A stretch of DNA of 64,000 bases from Phocoena phocoena. Lineage: Eukaryota > Chordata > Mammalia > Artiodactyla > Phocoenidae. Numbering within the stretch: the stretch's first letter is position 1; the number at the start of each line of letters is the position of its first letter. Below the pieces are notes generated by a model. That model was not told the origin of the DNA and made no database searches. It saw only the letters and a program-made list of their open reading frames with translations. The DNA is taken from positions 170,176,761 to 170,240,760 of the forward strand of contig NC_089220.1 in NCBI RefSeq assembly GCF_963924675.1. The letters are read 5' to 3'. Shown here in pieces: positions 11,452 through 23,039 of this stretch. The translations under genes were made by a program, and so were the position numbers.

Positions 11452-13449
11452 AATACACGAACAAAGTCTCTGCTTATATAAGCACAGAGATAATGGATGG
11501 ATGGGTAGAGAGATAGATTAGAGACAGACATAAATACCTACAAGCATAAGAGAGTGAACATGTATTTGAATTTATATTATATAAAGGCAAAATTCCAATC
11601 AATTTTGGAAATTTTCTTACAGGTGGTGAGATATGACTTAGACATGGAAAAGAATGGAAGGACAAAAGGTTTACCAGAGGGAGATTACCCACCAAAGATA
11701 GAGGCTTACAGGAAGGGTTGTGGAGGGAAGAGTGATAAGCCTTGATGCATGAGTGAGTGATGACAAAGGGATACAGTGAGGGAAGTCAGGGCAAAACAGT
11801 GAGTTTTAGTCTTAATTATGTTGACTAAGATCATTAAAGATCAGTGCCAGTGAATTAGTAGGGATTCATTTATTGTAGGTATTATTTCATTCATTTTTCC
11901 AGCAGTTTCAGAAGAGATACTGTTTATATATAATGGCATATATTCAATTATGGATAAATATAATTTACTTGCAAACACAAATCCTTTATAGTTTAGTAGT
12001 AAATTATATTCATGACAATTATATTTGAGGAGAGAGAAAGAGAGACGATTCCCCAGATACTCACATTGTAGGTTTAGATTCATTGTGTCAAAAGATATAG
12101 GAAGTAATATTACAGGATAAGCTATTTGAGAAGTGAACTTTTTTTTTGTATTGTTTTGTTTTGGTTTTGTACTGAAGTTTTCTCACAACAAAATAATGTA
12201 TTTTCCCTGCACTCTACCATTTAAGAAGATAGTCCAAGGCCTTTGAACTCTAGAAATCAAAACTTATCTTGCCTGGGAGGAGTCAGATTTTATTTTTAAA
12301 ATTGTGGGCTACCAAGGTAAGAGAGTTCACTTGTCCAAAAGAGGAGAGTGCTGAGGACTGGAAGAGAGGGAACTGGCCCAACCCAGTCTTGACTCCTCAG
12401 GAATGAATGAGGCGAACAGGACGTGCAGGGACAGTTCTTTGTACAAGTGGTGGGGACATGCCCTCTGTCCCCAGGCAGCTCCCTGGAGACAGAATGACAG
12501 GCTGGACACCAAGCCTGCAGCTTTACAAGCTGTGACAAGGGTCCCTTCTGGCCAGGCCTGTGGTTGGGAGAAGACCTTAGCAAAGAGCTCTCTGCAGCTC
12601 TCCCAGTGCAGCTGGGAGATCAGGGACTAGGGCAGCAAAGGTACCAATGTAGCAGGCATTGCCATGGCAACAATTGTGTAGCTATAAGGATGCTTTGGTT
12701 GTAAGCAAAAAAAGCAATGGCAGTGATTAAAAAGGGCGTCTCACAGAACCAAAGAGAAAACTGAAAACTGAGGTCTCCAAAAGGACAGAAATCAGGGAAG
12801 TTCAGGGTATCAAGGTAACCAGTGATGTCCACTCTCCTCGGGGTTCCACTGTTGGGGTGATTTGGTTTCAACTATTCTCTGTCCAGGTATCAAGTACTCA
12901 GCTTCAATTCAAACTTTCAAAATCACACTCAATTCAAAACTGAGGGTGATTGGCTTGGTGGGGTGGCTGCCTACCCCCTCGGTCAAGGAAGGGCAGGGCA
13001 CTTCACTCACAATCCCCCCAAGCGGTATGCATACAACTAAGGGGGAGTGATTTCCCAAATGAACACAAGGGGCTGTTTGCTGAAACAAAGGAACAAACTG
13101 GCAAAAACACAGGTGTCTGCTACAGAAAGGGGCCCCTGGGAGCTAAGGAAAAGCCCCTTCTAATTTTTCCCACAGTCACATAAGAGCCAGGATATTTTCT
13201 CACCCAGTGTCATACAGGGGTGCTTCCTAGTGATTCATATTCACTTGTGATCTATGATAATAATGGCATGTTGAGCCATTTTTATCTCAGTTTAGAAAAA
13301 TAAAGCAATGAGACATTTCTTGTGGCCAAGCGTAGTGGGGGGAATTCATTCTATAAGTTCCAGCGTAGTTGTTGGTGATTTTCTACTTATTTTTCCACTT
13401 CCACTTTGTACCCTTCATTGAACCCCAGGAGGCTGACCTATGAAGGCTG
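11452..13449. other. Unassigned sequence
   Basis: No gene or repeat family recognised. A short GGAT-rich patch lies near 11491-11515. Frames of up to 95 codons at 12296-12630 overlap on both strands and show no domain. An RFX-like palindrome lies at 12658-12671 and has its own entry. Confidence 0.45.
12658..12671. promoter_or_regulatory. X-box-like palindrome (RFX-type site)
   Basis: The bases attgccatggcaac match the RFX consensus GTTNCCATGGCAAC at all but the first position, and TTGCCATGGCAA is a perfect 12-base palindrome. RFX factors bind such sites at ciliary and MHC class II genes. Sequence only; occupancy is unknown. Confidence 0.3.
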
Positions 13450-13812
13450 TTTGTGAGCCCCTTGCCCTGTGGTTTCTGGCTGGGTTGGCTCAATGAGGGG
13501 AAGAGGTTGGAGGGCAGGAAGAATTTGAGGTTAGGGTGTTTTCCCCCAGCCCCTCCCTGCTGGGTGCCATGGGGTGGCCGCTTCTCTGAACTGAAGGTCA
13601 CAGCTCCAGCCAGGCAGCCTCACCTTACAATCCCTCTCCCCAGAGCACGCAGCGCTGCTCCCTCCTCTGGCCCTTTCATCTCACCAAAAGATGCTTAACA
13701 GTTCCTTGTTGGGACCCCTATACCACTCGCCTCCACTTTATAAAAATCGCTTTAATTAACTCACCAGTTAGAGGAGTCCATCTGTTTCCTGCCTGGACCC
13801 TGCCTGATACGC
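13450..13812 (+). repeat. Ancient interspersed repeat, family not assigned
   Basis: The run from the TTGAGGTTAGGGTGTTTTCCCCC block near 13525, through a C-rich middle, to ctgtttcctgcctggaccctgcctgatac near 13780-13810 resembles an old mammalian repeat whose copies end in the same phrase. I cannot name the family with confidence. The alternative is chance resemblance of C-rich DNA, but the agreement over the last 60 bases argues against that. Confidence 0.5.
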
Positions 13813-15615
13813 ATAGTAAAAATGAATTCAAGTCGAGGAATCAAGGAAGCAAGAGCCAGCCCGACTCAACCAATCACATCCTGTTGTCAAGTACAAGAGC
13901 CAGCCTCTCCTTTGGCCAAGATTAAAAATGATCTGAGCAGCTGCAGCAGCAAGTTTATGTCTGTCAAAGCACTCAGGAAAGACCAGAGGGCAGCTTTCAG
14001 TGCAGCTTGCTTTGCAGGAAACATGGAGCCCATGAAAAGCCCTGCTCTTTACCTCCCACCCAAGCAATACAAGTGCAATCAGCTCAACTGTCATTCTCAC
14101 ACTTGAAGAAGGGACAAGATGGCGCCTGGGTCTGGGCACCATGGCAACGTCACACTCTTCCTCACCAGATCACACAGGTGCCATTGCCAGAGCCCATCCA
14201 CACGCCATTGGCTGCCGTGGGCTGTGCCAGGGCAATCTCGGAAGGCTTGTGCCCCGGTTGCCATAGTGGAAGAGGGTGGCTAGACCACACACATTACATA
14301 TGTGTGAGTGTGCACTGGTGCCAGTTAGCAGCATGTGTTGTTGATCCGATTTCAAAAGCACCCGACAGTCAGAAGGCTGCACTGCCGATCAGAGGTAGAC
14401 TAAGAGGCAGGATGCCATGCGGTGCTGTTGTTGGACAGAGCTGCAGCCTGTCCCAGGAATAGAACTGTGAGAACAAAAGTGACAGCAAAGGGAGGAGGGG
14501 CTTAGAGGTTTCGAGAATCACCTTCTGCCTCAAACATGTTGGAAGGGCAGACTAACCAACCGGCTGGTAGTTTTTCCTATGGACTGGGAAATAGATGCTG
14601 TGAATTGTCAGAGCTTTTGAAACCGGTGCTAATGTTACCTTCACGAAGGAAAGGGCAGGAAAGAGTTAAATCTCAAAACCCAAGATGACTAGGGGTCAAG
14701 GAGTGAGACATAGGTAGAACTGAACAGTATGCCAAAAGAAGACACTATGGAGAAGTTCAGAGATGGGGGAGACCCTCTAAACTGACCTGGAGGACTTTCT
14801 CTTCCTGACACAAGCCAAGCAGTAAAGAAACACCCTTCCACCTCGTGTTCAGTGCTACGAGCTGGCTCACTCAGCACCCATTCCTGAGACCCAAATGTCA
14901 AAAACTATATTTCTCAGACTCTCCTGCATCCAAGCAAAGGGGGCTTGGACTTCAAGATATCTTTTGGGGGAGGGGGCAGGGAGACACAATTCAACCATAG
15001 CAGTCTTCTTCTTCCTTTGGAAAGGAGGATTGACGTTCACTCCACATTCTTGCTGTGGTGATGGCTGTGTAGTTTGGTGGTTGCTGAGTTAATTGAAAAC
15101 TATTTCAACTTTCACTCAATAGAATGTGTCTAGCCTTCTCAATTTATCCTTTTGTTGCCTTTGAAACATCTCAGAGCTTCAATAACCACTGTGGTATACA
15201 AGAACTCTATAATGCTAACTAAAAACACACTACATAGAGAAAATAAAGAAAAAGCAAATGAATCAAGGGATATGCTATGTACATGGACTGTAGGATGTGA
15301 TATTATAATTAAATGTTCTCCTAATATATAAGTTTAATGCAATCCCAATCGAAATGCCAGAATTTTTTTTTTAAGAAATTGACAAACTGATCCTAAAATT
15401 CATAAGAAAATACAAAAGGCCAGAAAGAGCAAAGGCAGATAGCTGGCAAAACATTATTTCTGGGTGTGTCTGTAAGGGTGTTTCCAGAAGAGATGAGCAT
15501 TTGAATTGGCGGACTGAGGAAAGACCACCCTCCCCAGCATGACTGGGTGGCCTTCATCCAATCTACTGAGTGTTCGAATAGAACAAAAAGGTGAAGGAAG
15601 GGCAAATTCATTGAT
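13813..15615. other. Unassigned sequence with a GC-richer core
   Basis: No gene recognised. The longest frame outside repeats lies here (14007-14462, plus, 151 codons). It has no domain, and the opposite strand is open too, so it looks incidental. Around 14117-14150 there is a YY1-like AAGATGGCG core followed by an RFX-like site, and a second half site lies at 14259-14268. The part at 14880-15110 may be an old LTR-like repeat, but I could not confirm it. Confidence 0.45.
14135..14148. promoter_or_regulatory. X-box-like site next to YY1-like core
   Basis: ggcaccatggcaac matches the RFX consensus GTTNCCATGGCAAC except at two left-arm bases. A YY1-type core (caagatggcg) lies just upstream at 14115-14124, and a lone half site (gttgccatag) follows at about 14259. 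The cluster resembles promoter or enhancer DNA, but there is no TATA box or recognisable first exon. Confidence 0.25.
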
Positions 15616-15635
15616 TCTCTCTCTCTCTCTCTCCC
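15616..15635 (+). repeat. (CT)n microsatellite
   Basis: An almost pure run of CT dinucleotides. Confidence 0.9.
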
Positions 15636-15821
15636 TTTCTTTTCTTGAGACATCTATCTTCTCCTACCCTCAGACATCAGAGCTCCTGATTCTCAGGCTT
15701 TCAGACTCGCACTGAATTATGCCACTGGCTTTCCTGGATCTCCAACTTACAGATGGCAGATCATGGAAACTCTCAGCCTCCATAACCATATGAGACAATT
15801 CCTATAATAAATCTCCTCCTA

Positions 15822-15877
15822 TATATCTATATCTGTATATCCATACATCTCTCTCTCTACCTATCTATCTATCTATG
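15822..15877 (+). repeat. TATC / CT compound microsatellite
   Basis: Mixed TATA, CT and TATC units ending in four perfect tatc units just before the retroviral fragment. Confidence 0.85.
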
Positions 15878-15895
15878 GGGCGGGAACAGGGGGGA

Positions 15896-17220
15896 GAGAG
15901 AGATACAGATACACACTATTGGTTCTGTTAGGTGAGGTCCTTTAATAGGACACATTCCCCAGGCTGTAGGATTGTAGATGGGCAAGTCCTGAAGCTGGGG
16001 TAGGTATCTATTAGTATGGGTCCGTAAAAGGTTGCGAGTTAGTTCTAAGGCTTGGAGGTAAGAGCCCAGAGGAGGAGGTTTCACGGTAGAAAAGGGAATA
16101 AGAAGAGTATATGAGTTCAAAGGGACTGAGGTATGAGGGGCCTTCAGAGCAGCCTGGAGTCGGAAAAGGGCATAGGGAAGGAGTTCTAGCCAGCTCTGAC
16201 TGAGTTCAAAGGCAAACGTGGTAAGTTGTCTTTTTGAGAGAAAAGTGAGCCTTTTCTATTTTACCTGTAATTGCGGATGTCAGGCTGTATGTAGTTTGTA
16301 TTTAACATCGAAAGCTTGAGACATCTGTTGGGTAATTTGAGAGGTGAAAGCTGGGTGGTATTTTTGTCTCAAGACCCCCAGGGCGATCCCTCTTCATTCA
16401 TGGGTGTACAGTAAGAAGGGCTTATCTAAGTTTGGGAGGGCCAGGGCAGGGGCAGAGGTGAGGGCTGTCAGGAGTGAGGTAAAGGCTGACTGGAGAGAGG
16501 AGTTCCATTCCAGGGGTTCGTCTTCGGGTCCTTAGAGGGCCACATACAGAGGTTTTGCTGTAAGGTCATAGTGGGGATCCAGATGCAAAAGTAACCAGTG
16601 AGGCCCAGCAAGGCCCTTAATTCCTTTTTGTTATGGGGCGGAAGGAGAAAGGCTATAAGCTCTTTGTGCTGAGTAGTGATTATTCACTGTCCTGGGGACA
16701 AGACAAATCCTAGACATTTGGCTGTGACCTGATTAATTTGTGCTTTGGAAGGAGAGACTCAGTAGCCTCGTAGAGCCAAGTCGGTGAGGGGGGCTATGGT
16801 TTGGGGAAGGGAGGCTTTGTGGTCCGGGCTGCCGGGAGGAGGTCATCAGCCTATTGAATAAGAGTGCTGCCCGGAAGTGACAGGGTGGATAAATCAGAGG
16901 CTAGGGCTTGACCCAAGAGGTGCGGGCTATCCCTAAATCACTGGGGGAGGGAGGTCCTGGTGAGATGTTGAGAGTGGTGGGTGTCAGGGTCCATCCACGT
17001 AAGAGCAAATATGCCTTGAGAACCTCGGGAGAGAAGGATAGTGAGGAAAGCATCTTTTAGATCGAGGAGTATAAAGACCTGAGTGCTAGGAGGAATTGAA
17101 CTGAGGATGGTATAGGCATTTGGGATTACAGGGTGGCTAGGGACCAGAGCCTCATTAGTTATGCGCACGTCCTGTACTAGACGCTAGGGGCCATCTGCCT
17201 TCTTAACAGGTAGAATAGCG
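15896..17220 (-). pseudogene. Class I endogenous retrovirus pol remnant
   Basis: The minus strand encodes a decayed gammaretrovirus-like pol. From 17215 to about 16830 it reads as the reverse-transcriptase fingers and palm, including the LLDLKDAF motif near 17050. The catalytic position at about 16846-16857 holds a stop in place of the tyrosine, followed by A-D-D. The RT connection region follows at about 16360-16600. The text then jumps at about 16362 into the late integrase core and C-terminal part (16360-15900). RNase H and the first part of integrase are therefore missing through an internal deletion. Many stops and frameshifts are present, and no LTR, gag or env was found nearby. The CHR SINE at 17221 truncates or interrupts its 5' side. 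It cannot make protein. Confidence 0.85.
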
Positions 17221-17556
17221 GGGCTTCCCTGGTGGCACAGTTGTTAAAAATCCGCCTGCCAATGCCGGGGACATGGATTCAAGCTCTGGTCCGGGAAGAT
17301 CCCACATGCTGCAGAGCAACTAAGCCCGTGCGCCACAACTACTGAGCCCACGCGCCACAACTACTGAAGCCTGTGTGCCACAAACACTGAAGCCTGCATG
17401 CCTAGAGCCCGTGCTCCGCAACAAGAGAAGCCACTGCAATGAGAAGCCCGCACCCCGCAACAAAGAGTAGTCCCTGCTCACTGCAGCTAGAGAAAGCCTG
17501 CGCACAGCAACGAAGACCCAATGCAGCCATAATTAATTAATTAATTGACTGATTGA
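17221..17556 (+). mobile_element. Longer CHR-type SINE (CHR-2-like)
   Basis: It starts with gggcttccctggtggcacag and carries a tRNA-like head with recognisable A and B boxes. The body is longer than in the copies at 11219 and 40544 and contains about four diverged tandem units of the phrase gcgccacaactactgaagcc (17327-17400). It ends in a simple TAAT tail at 17531-17550. It sits at the edge of the retroviral pol remnant, so it arrived later. I saw no convincing target-site duplication. Confidence 0.88.
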
Positions 17557-17779
17557 GGGCCCCAGGGAGTTTTCATTTATGTGGATTTTATCTATTCATA
17601 TTTTCCATAAGAACTTAAAACTGAGATTTTTTAAATAGCCACTTATTAATTTATTTAAAATAATAACATTTCCATCACCCAAATGACTCTGTTTTTCAAT
17701 CCAAAAACATAATAAACGTTCCTGGATTGTTGCAAAGCCTCACTAGGAAATTCGTGTGAAATGCCTTCTACTTAGCCAC
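17557..17779. other. AT-rich unassigned spacer
   Basis: No gene seen. The first bases may continue the retroviral remnant, but I could not support that. Confidence 0.4.
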
Positions 17780-17925
17780 ACCAGCTATTGCTATTATTAC
17801 ACCCATCCGTCGTGTAGATGAGGAGGTAGGGTAGAGAGGTTAAACAACTTGCCCAGGGTCACAATGACAGAAAGTGACAGGCAGGCTTTGAACCCAAGTC
17901 TTAACCACAAGGCACATTAGGTGTT
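17780..17925 (-). repeat. MIR SINE fragment
   Basis: Contains the MIR core on the minus strand: the block around 17840-17910 (gttaaacaacttgcccaggg, then a variant of the cacacagctagtaagtg phrase, then gctttgaacccaag). MIR is an ancient tRNA-derived SINE of all mammals. Confidence 0.8.
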
Positions 17926-18834
17926 TTCAGCCCCTGCTCTTTTTCTGTATCATCAGGTGCAAACATGAAGTCAAGAGAAAGTAGCCAAGTAGGATGCGCT
18001 TTAGAGAGCACTCTTGTGGAAGGGAGATTGCTAGCACCTCCCGTAATGTTAAGAGAACATGACAAATACACTATTGTTACATTTTAAGATCCACTCCCAC
18101 ACACACACAAAGGCTACAATTACACTTAAATATTTACACTTAAATCTTAGCGTGCTAAACTGTAAAAGATCTTAGACATGGTAGTAACACCACACTACAG
18201 AGACCCTTGGGAACTGCCATATACATCAAAGTCACCCACACATGGCTTCCAAATGAGCTGCTTAAAAACAGTTATGCATCCTTTCTACTTCCCTGCTTCT
18301 CCTTCAACACCCAGTACCTTTCCCCTGGGGCTACCAAGAGCCTAGCAGAGCCCGCAGAGGCCACAGCAGGGCCAGTGTGGGTCTCGCACGCGGGGAGCAC
18401 AACACATGGGAATCCCTACCCTTTCCATGGCAACAAAGGGTGGCCTCTCACACCCATGGTCTGTCCCCCCCATCCCCAGGCTCCTTCTCACCCTCTCTCC
18501 TGGTTCCCCTCCCATCTTCCTGGCCTTTCGTGGACACTCACGGAGTTTTAACTTTGTATCTTCGGACCCCAAGTCTCTATCTGCTGCCTCAACCTCCCCA
18601 TGAGCTTTGGACACGCACACCCAACAGACATTTTTCCCCTGGCTGTCCCACTTGACCCTGGCTGTGCCCAGAACAGGTCTCTCACAAACCACTCAGTTAA
18701 GTGTAAGACATTTACCTCTTCCATTCCTTTCAAACCATTCCAGATGCATGAGACCATCTTCTAGCTCAGGACGCCTTCCCGCCCATGCACGAGCACGGGA
18801 GTCTCCTCACTCCCCAGCCCCACCCTGCCTCCGA
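17926..18834. other. Unassigned sequence
   Basis: C-rich from about 18280 to 18640, which opens overlapping frames on both strands (up to 116 codons) without domains. A short CA run lies near 18095. An RFX-like palindrome at 18421-18434 is listed separately. Confidence 0.45.
18421..18434. promoter_or_regulatory. X-box-like palindrome (RFX-type site)
   Basis: ctttccatggcaac matches GTTNCCATGGCAAC at every fixed position except the first. It is the third such site in about 6 kb. Function untested. Confidence 0.25.
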
Positions 18835-19135
18835 TCATTTCTTTATTTAATGAATGCCTTGTGAGTTCCCACTATATGCCAGGCGCAAGGCTCAGTGGAA
18901 AAAGACTTACAATCTTATCCACGTTCAATTCGCCATCCATGTTGCAAGTGGCACTGGGTGTGCAAGTTGTGCAAAGTCAACTTATACATTGGTTTCCTCT
19001 TTTGTAAAATGGAGGACAGTAACTCCTAACTCATAAGGTTAGGAATTCCAGAATTAAGTCTGTAAAGCACTTAGCATATTCTATAAATATAGCACACAGT
19101 AAGTACTCATTAAATGGCTATTATCATTATTACTA
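18835..19135 (+). repeat. MIR fragments (minus then plus)
   Basis: 18835-18915 resembles the minus-strand end of a MIR (ccactatatgccaggcgcaag). 18970-19135 is a plus-strand MIR with its phrases for the first third (ggtttcctcttttgtaaaatg), a middle block at about 19030, and a final one (aagcacttagcatattctat) that runs into a TTATCATTATTA tail. Confidence 0.7.
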
Positions 19136-19189
19136 ATGGTCCCTTAAAACCCTTAAACAACATGTCATCACCAACAGAACGTATTCTAA

Positions 19190-19420
19190 GCTCCCGAGAA
19201 TGGCGCTCAAGGTTCCCCCCTCGTGTCTTCAGCCTTGTCACCTCATTCCACGTCTGCCATTAATTCAAGCCCCACTCAACTGCATGGCTCTGTATAAACC
19301 ACTCGCTCTTCCTGGAGTCCTCATCTCACCTTTTGCTTTCATGTTCCCCTTCCAGGAAGCCTTCCCCCACGCCCTAGGTGCTCTTCCTGTGTGACATGGA
19401 CCCTGTACACACAGGTCCAG
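19190..19420 (+). repeat. Possible L2 fragment
   Basis: The order of the phrases around 19250-19380 (gccccactcaactgcatggc, then ttccaggaagccttccccca) resembles the L2 3' region. No terminal repeat of L2 is present, so the call is tentative. Confidence 0.4.
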
Positions 19421-20629
19421 CTGCAACGTGGTGAAAAGATGAACACACAGCCCACCTAGACTGTCCAGTTGGTAAAGAGGTACTGTTGTATGACCACCAA
19501 GTAGCCCCGCCTGACCCTCCTGAGGTCCCTCTCCCCACACGGCCTCCTCAGCTGGAGTGGGGCTGGACGGTGGCAAGGGAGATGACCAGCCTGATGACGA
19601 CGATGGCATCCTGCTAGGGGCCCCTATGGCCCCTGAGGAGGTAGCCACCCACTGGCATCCAGGGCTCCATCAGCATCACCTTCCCCTGTCCGACCTGGGA
19701 GCGGGAGCTTCCTCAGGATACCTGACAGGCTGATACACATTTGGACCCCCACGCCTCCATCCATGGCTGCCCATGTCGCGCTCTCCGATCACTTAGCGTG
19801 TCACACTGAAGTTGCCTGGTTGCCCTCCGCCTGTAACCACAGGTGAGGCCAGGAGAAGGAAACGCTAATTCACCTTCACAGCCCGGCACCAAGCCCAGAC
19901 GGGTGCGTCGGCAGCCATGGTCGAAATGCACAGTTGTCTGCAGATTAGCCAAGCCCTCGTCCTCGATTCCGGTAAAGCGTTGGCTGTAGAGGGCCCAGAG
20001 GCAGATGAGGGACTGGGACGCTCAGCTGTGAGCTTCTCCCACATCCCCTTCTGAAGCCACAAGACACGTCCAGCAGGGCTGACAGCTGCTTCCCGTCAAC
20101 TGAGCCTTCAAGAGGTGCCACACCTACAGCCAGGCCGCTGTCCCAAAGAGGCCAAGCACATCACAGACCCTAAAGAGCAACGGAAGCCACCCTCTGGGAC
20201 CGAGCAGCCTCTATCCCATCCGATTTAAATAACACCGTCTCCAGGCTCGCGGGCACTCCCGTTTGATAACTCAGCCTACCACCTTAGGTATAGATGGAGT
20301 TATCTGCCGTTTTCAACTTAGCCTCCAGTGCTCACCATTAAGTCATCAAATCCTTCCCTGCCAAAACTCATGTACCTTGATGCTGGAAGATTCCTTGTTT
20401 GATTATCTCCGGTAAACAGTTGATTTTCCCCAAAGTCGGCAGTCAGCCAATGACCTGCCCTCCAGCCTAGGGGATCAGCTGCTCTATCTCCTCACTCATG
20501 ATGTTATTCGGAGCGCCCTGTCACCTGCCGAGGCCCCTACTCCCCTGCCAGGTCTGATGCCGGCAACAGGTGACCGTCAGTGGAACACTGGGGGCGAGTG
20601 TTATAGACAAGTTGTCTGCTATTCTCCCA
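19421..20629. other. Unassigned, relatively CpG-rich sequence with a possible exon
   Basis: I recognise no gene. Counting by eye, about 18 CpG dinucleotides fall within 19750-20100, well above the surrounding DNA. On the minus strand a polypyrimidine tract ending in CTCTACAG (19984-19991) is followed 110 bases later by a GTGAAT donor (19868-19873). The enclosed segment carries an ATG in a good start context at 19918. This may be a real short exon or a chance arrangement. Confidence 0.4.
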
Positions 20630-20880
20630 GGTTCTGCTGTAGCACAGCAGAGGGTAAAGGGCTTTGGTGCCAGGCCGACCAGAGTTCGAATGCCAGCCCC
20701 ACTGTGTATCATCCGTGTGACCTCAGGCAAGTTGTTCATCCTCTCTGAATTCCAGTTTCTGCTTCTACAGAAATGGGGCTAACCATCCTCATCACTGGTG
20801 TGAGGATTACATGAGATAACATATATATAAAGTGCCTGGTACTTAAGAGGCTTTAGATAAATGCTAGTTCCCTTGCCATT
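20630..20880 (+). repeat. MIR SINE
   Basis: A nearly complete plus-strand MIR: the start phrase at 20645-20665, the middle block at 20710-20760 (tgtgacctcaggcaagttg), gtgaggattacatgagataa at about 20800, and the closing part at 20830-20870. Confidence 0.9.
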
Positions 20881-21489
20881 CCTTCCCCTCAGCTAGAATG
20901 GTATTAACTGGTGTCATTAACACATTTTTGTGTGAACCTCTAAGAAAGTTAGAGCTGGAAGAAAACTTACTTGAGGGACTCTGGTGCAAGCTGCTTCGTT
21001 TACAAACGAAGATGAGGTCGAGATGAACCCCCTCCGAAAACATGGAAGAATATATGGCTGTGCCACCTCTCCCCCTCCCTCTGGACCATACAGTGCCCTA
21101 GCACCCCAGTAGAGCTGGAAAGCCTTCCCATCCGCCAGAGAGAGATTCTCTTGGGGTCTCAGCACTGGCACATATGGTTGCACAGGCCGTGCACTGCACA
21201 ATTAAGGGAGTGCATTCATAACAAAAAAATGAAGTGGTACCCCCTGGGATTTTGAAACATGGATCCCTGGACTTTGCTACTTTGTCTTCTTAGGTGGAGC
21301 CCACGAGGGGGATAGATGATTCACACCTGGCTGCCCACGTGGAGCCCAGAATGCTGCAGAGAGCTGGCTGTGATGCCAGCCTCAGAAAATGAAGCAGAGA
21401 TTCGGCAGCTTCTGACAGCTACCCAGCTTGGAAAGGGGGCCAGACTGTAACCACTCAATTGGTAAACAGTTATGAAAACTCTACTCTGA
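20881..21489. other. Unassigned sequence
   Basis: Frames of up to 94 codons, no domain, no recognised repeat. Confidence 0.45.
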
Positions 21490-21955
21490 GGTCTATGATA
21501 GACTGTTGCAAGGATGGGCCCTAATTTGTTCACACCCCCTGTCTCCATGGCTTCTGGTATCCCTTCCCCCACTGCCTCTGGGCTTGGCCATGTGACCTCC
21601 TTTGCACAATAGGACAGTAGGAAGGTCTTGTAGAATGCTTATGTCTCTATGGTGCTCTTGGACCCTGGAGCCAAGCTGTTAACACACTCAAGCTACCTTG
21701 CTAGAGCATCAGAGGCCATGCGGAAAGAGGCCCCAGCACCCAGCCATCCAAGGCGGGCCTGTGACAGACCAGCCCTCCCTAGCTGGCCCTCCAGCTGACC
21801 ACAGACACATGAGCGAGCCCAGATGAGACCAGAACTGTCCAGCTAAGCCCAGTCCAAGCTGCCAACCTACAAAATGATGAGCTACATAAGTGATTATTAT
21901 TTCCAGTCAGTAAGTTTTAAGGTAGTTTGTTACGCAGCAAAAGCTGATACAGGTG
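21490..21955 (+). repeat. MLT1-type LTR (ERVL-MaLR)
   Basis: The order and wording match an old MLT1 LTR: ctgtgacctc-like phrase at 21590, the block at 21740-21850 (cacatgagcgagcccagatg), and the ending aaggtagtttgttacgcagc followed by a TGATACA terminus at about 21945-21952. Solo LTR without internal sequence. Confidence 0.8.
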
Positions 21956-22114
21956 CATGCTAGACTTGGCAAAGGATTCTGAAAAGAAGGAGAAAGAAAC
22001 TAGAGAGCCCATAATCTAGTTGAGAAGAAAGACTTTTGCCTATAAAGAAACCCAGTGAGTTACAGCTAAGAGTCAAATGAGAGCCAAGTTCTCAGGGAGG
22101 AGGAAACTTTAACC

Positions 22115-22350
22115 CTCCTTGAGAAACATCACTTAATCAACCCAGCAAACACTTGTCATGTGTTCTGCGGGGCTAGGTGCTACGCCATGGATGCTCCATG
22201 TATGGCACTCTCCTATCTCTGCATTTCCTATGGCAGGGCTGGGTTGTTGTCCACACTTGCAGAGGAGGTTAGGGAACTTGCCCAAATCTACACAGGTAGA
22301 AAGTGGCCGAGCCAGAATTTGAATCCAGGCAGTCCCACTGCAGAACACAG
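22115..22350 (-). repeat. MIR SINE fragment
   Basis: Minus-strand MIR: the start at 22140-22190, then the block at 22255-22330 that follows the usual order (gaggttagggaacttgccca, agaaagtggccgagccagaa, then tttgaatccaggcagt). Confidence 0.85.
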
Positions 22351-23039
22351 CCTGCATCAAATAGTTTTCCTAAATTCACAGGCAATATATGCAAAATCCA
22401 ACATGCAAATTCTAGGGCCATCTTGCGCCCTGCCTGTCAGCTGTGAGATACATCCCCATAGGAGCAGCCCTGTAATTCCACATTGAATACTTTATACTCA
22501 CCTCATTCTTCCTGCCTATGAGAGCAGATGCTCAAAGGAATAATTTTTCCCACTTATTGCACAAGTTTTGGGGGTGGCAGGTAAGAAGAGGCACAGAATG
22601 GGAGCTCAGTGTCTGGTGGTGATGACTCGGGGGAAAGGACATCCCTCCCCTCCCGTGAGGCTTCTGTCATCCAGGGGAGCCAGATGGAAAGAGGAAGATG
22701 GGAACATAAATGCAAGAGGGAAGGGGCAAGCACTACGATGCCTACATGTTAGCATTTAGATTAAAATGGACAAGGAAATAATGCCAGACTCTTTCCTTTA
22801 CAAATCTCTGAACTAACAGAACTCTTTTCATGCGTATTAACTTTAGTCTGTGTACATGAGTAGATCTGGATTCTACTTTGTCCATGCTCTGCAGAAAAGA
22901 CAATTTCACCTCTTTGTACCTATAAATAGAAAGGGTAAATCTAATTTACTCATATAACTTTTGGGAGTCTTGGGTATGTTAATGAGACAGTTTGAAATGT
23001 GCTTAAAGATTCTCGAGTGGGAGACCCTAAACGTACTAG
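22351..23039. other. Unassigned sequence
   Basis: No gene or repeat family recognised. Short frames only. Confidence 0.45.

Noticed and set aside
14007..14462. Plus-strand 151-codon open frame as a gene
   Set aside because: No domain, no homolog that I know, the opposite strand is also open, and there is no promoter or splice context; expected by chance in GC-richer DNA.
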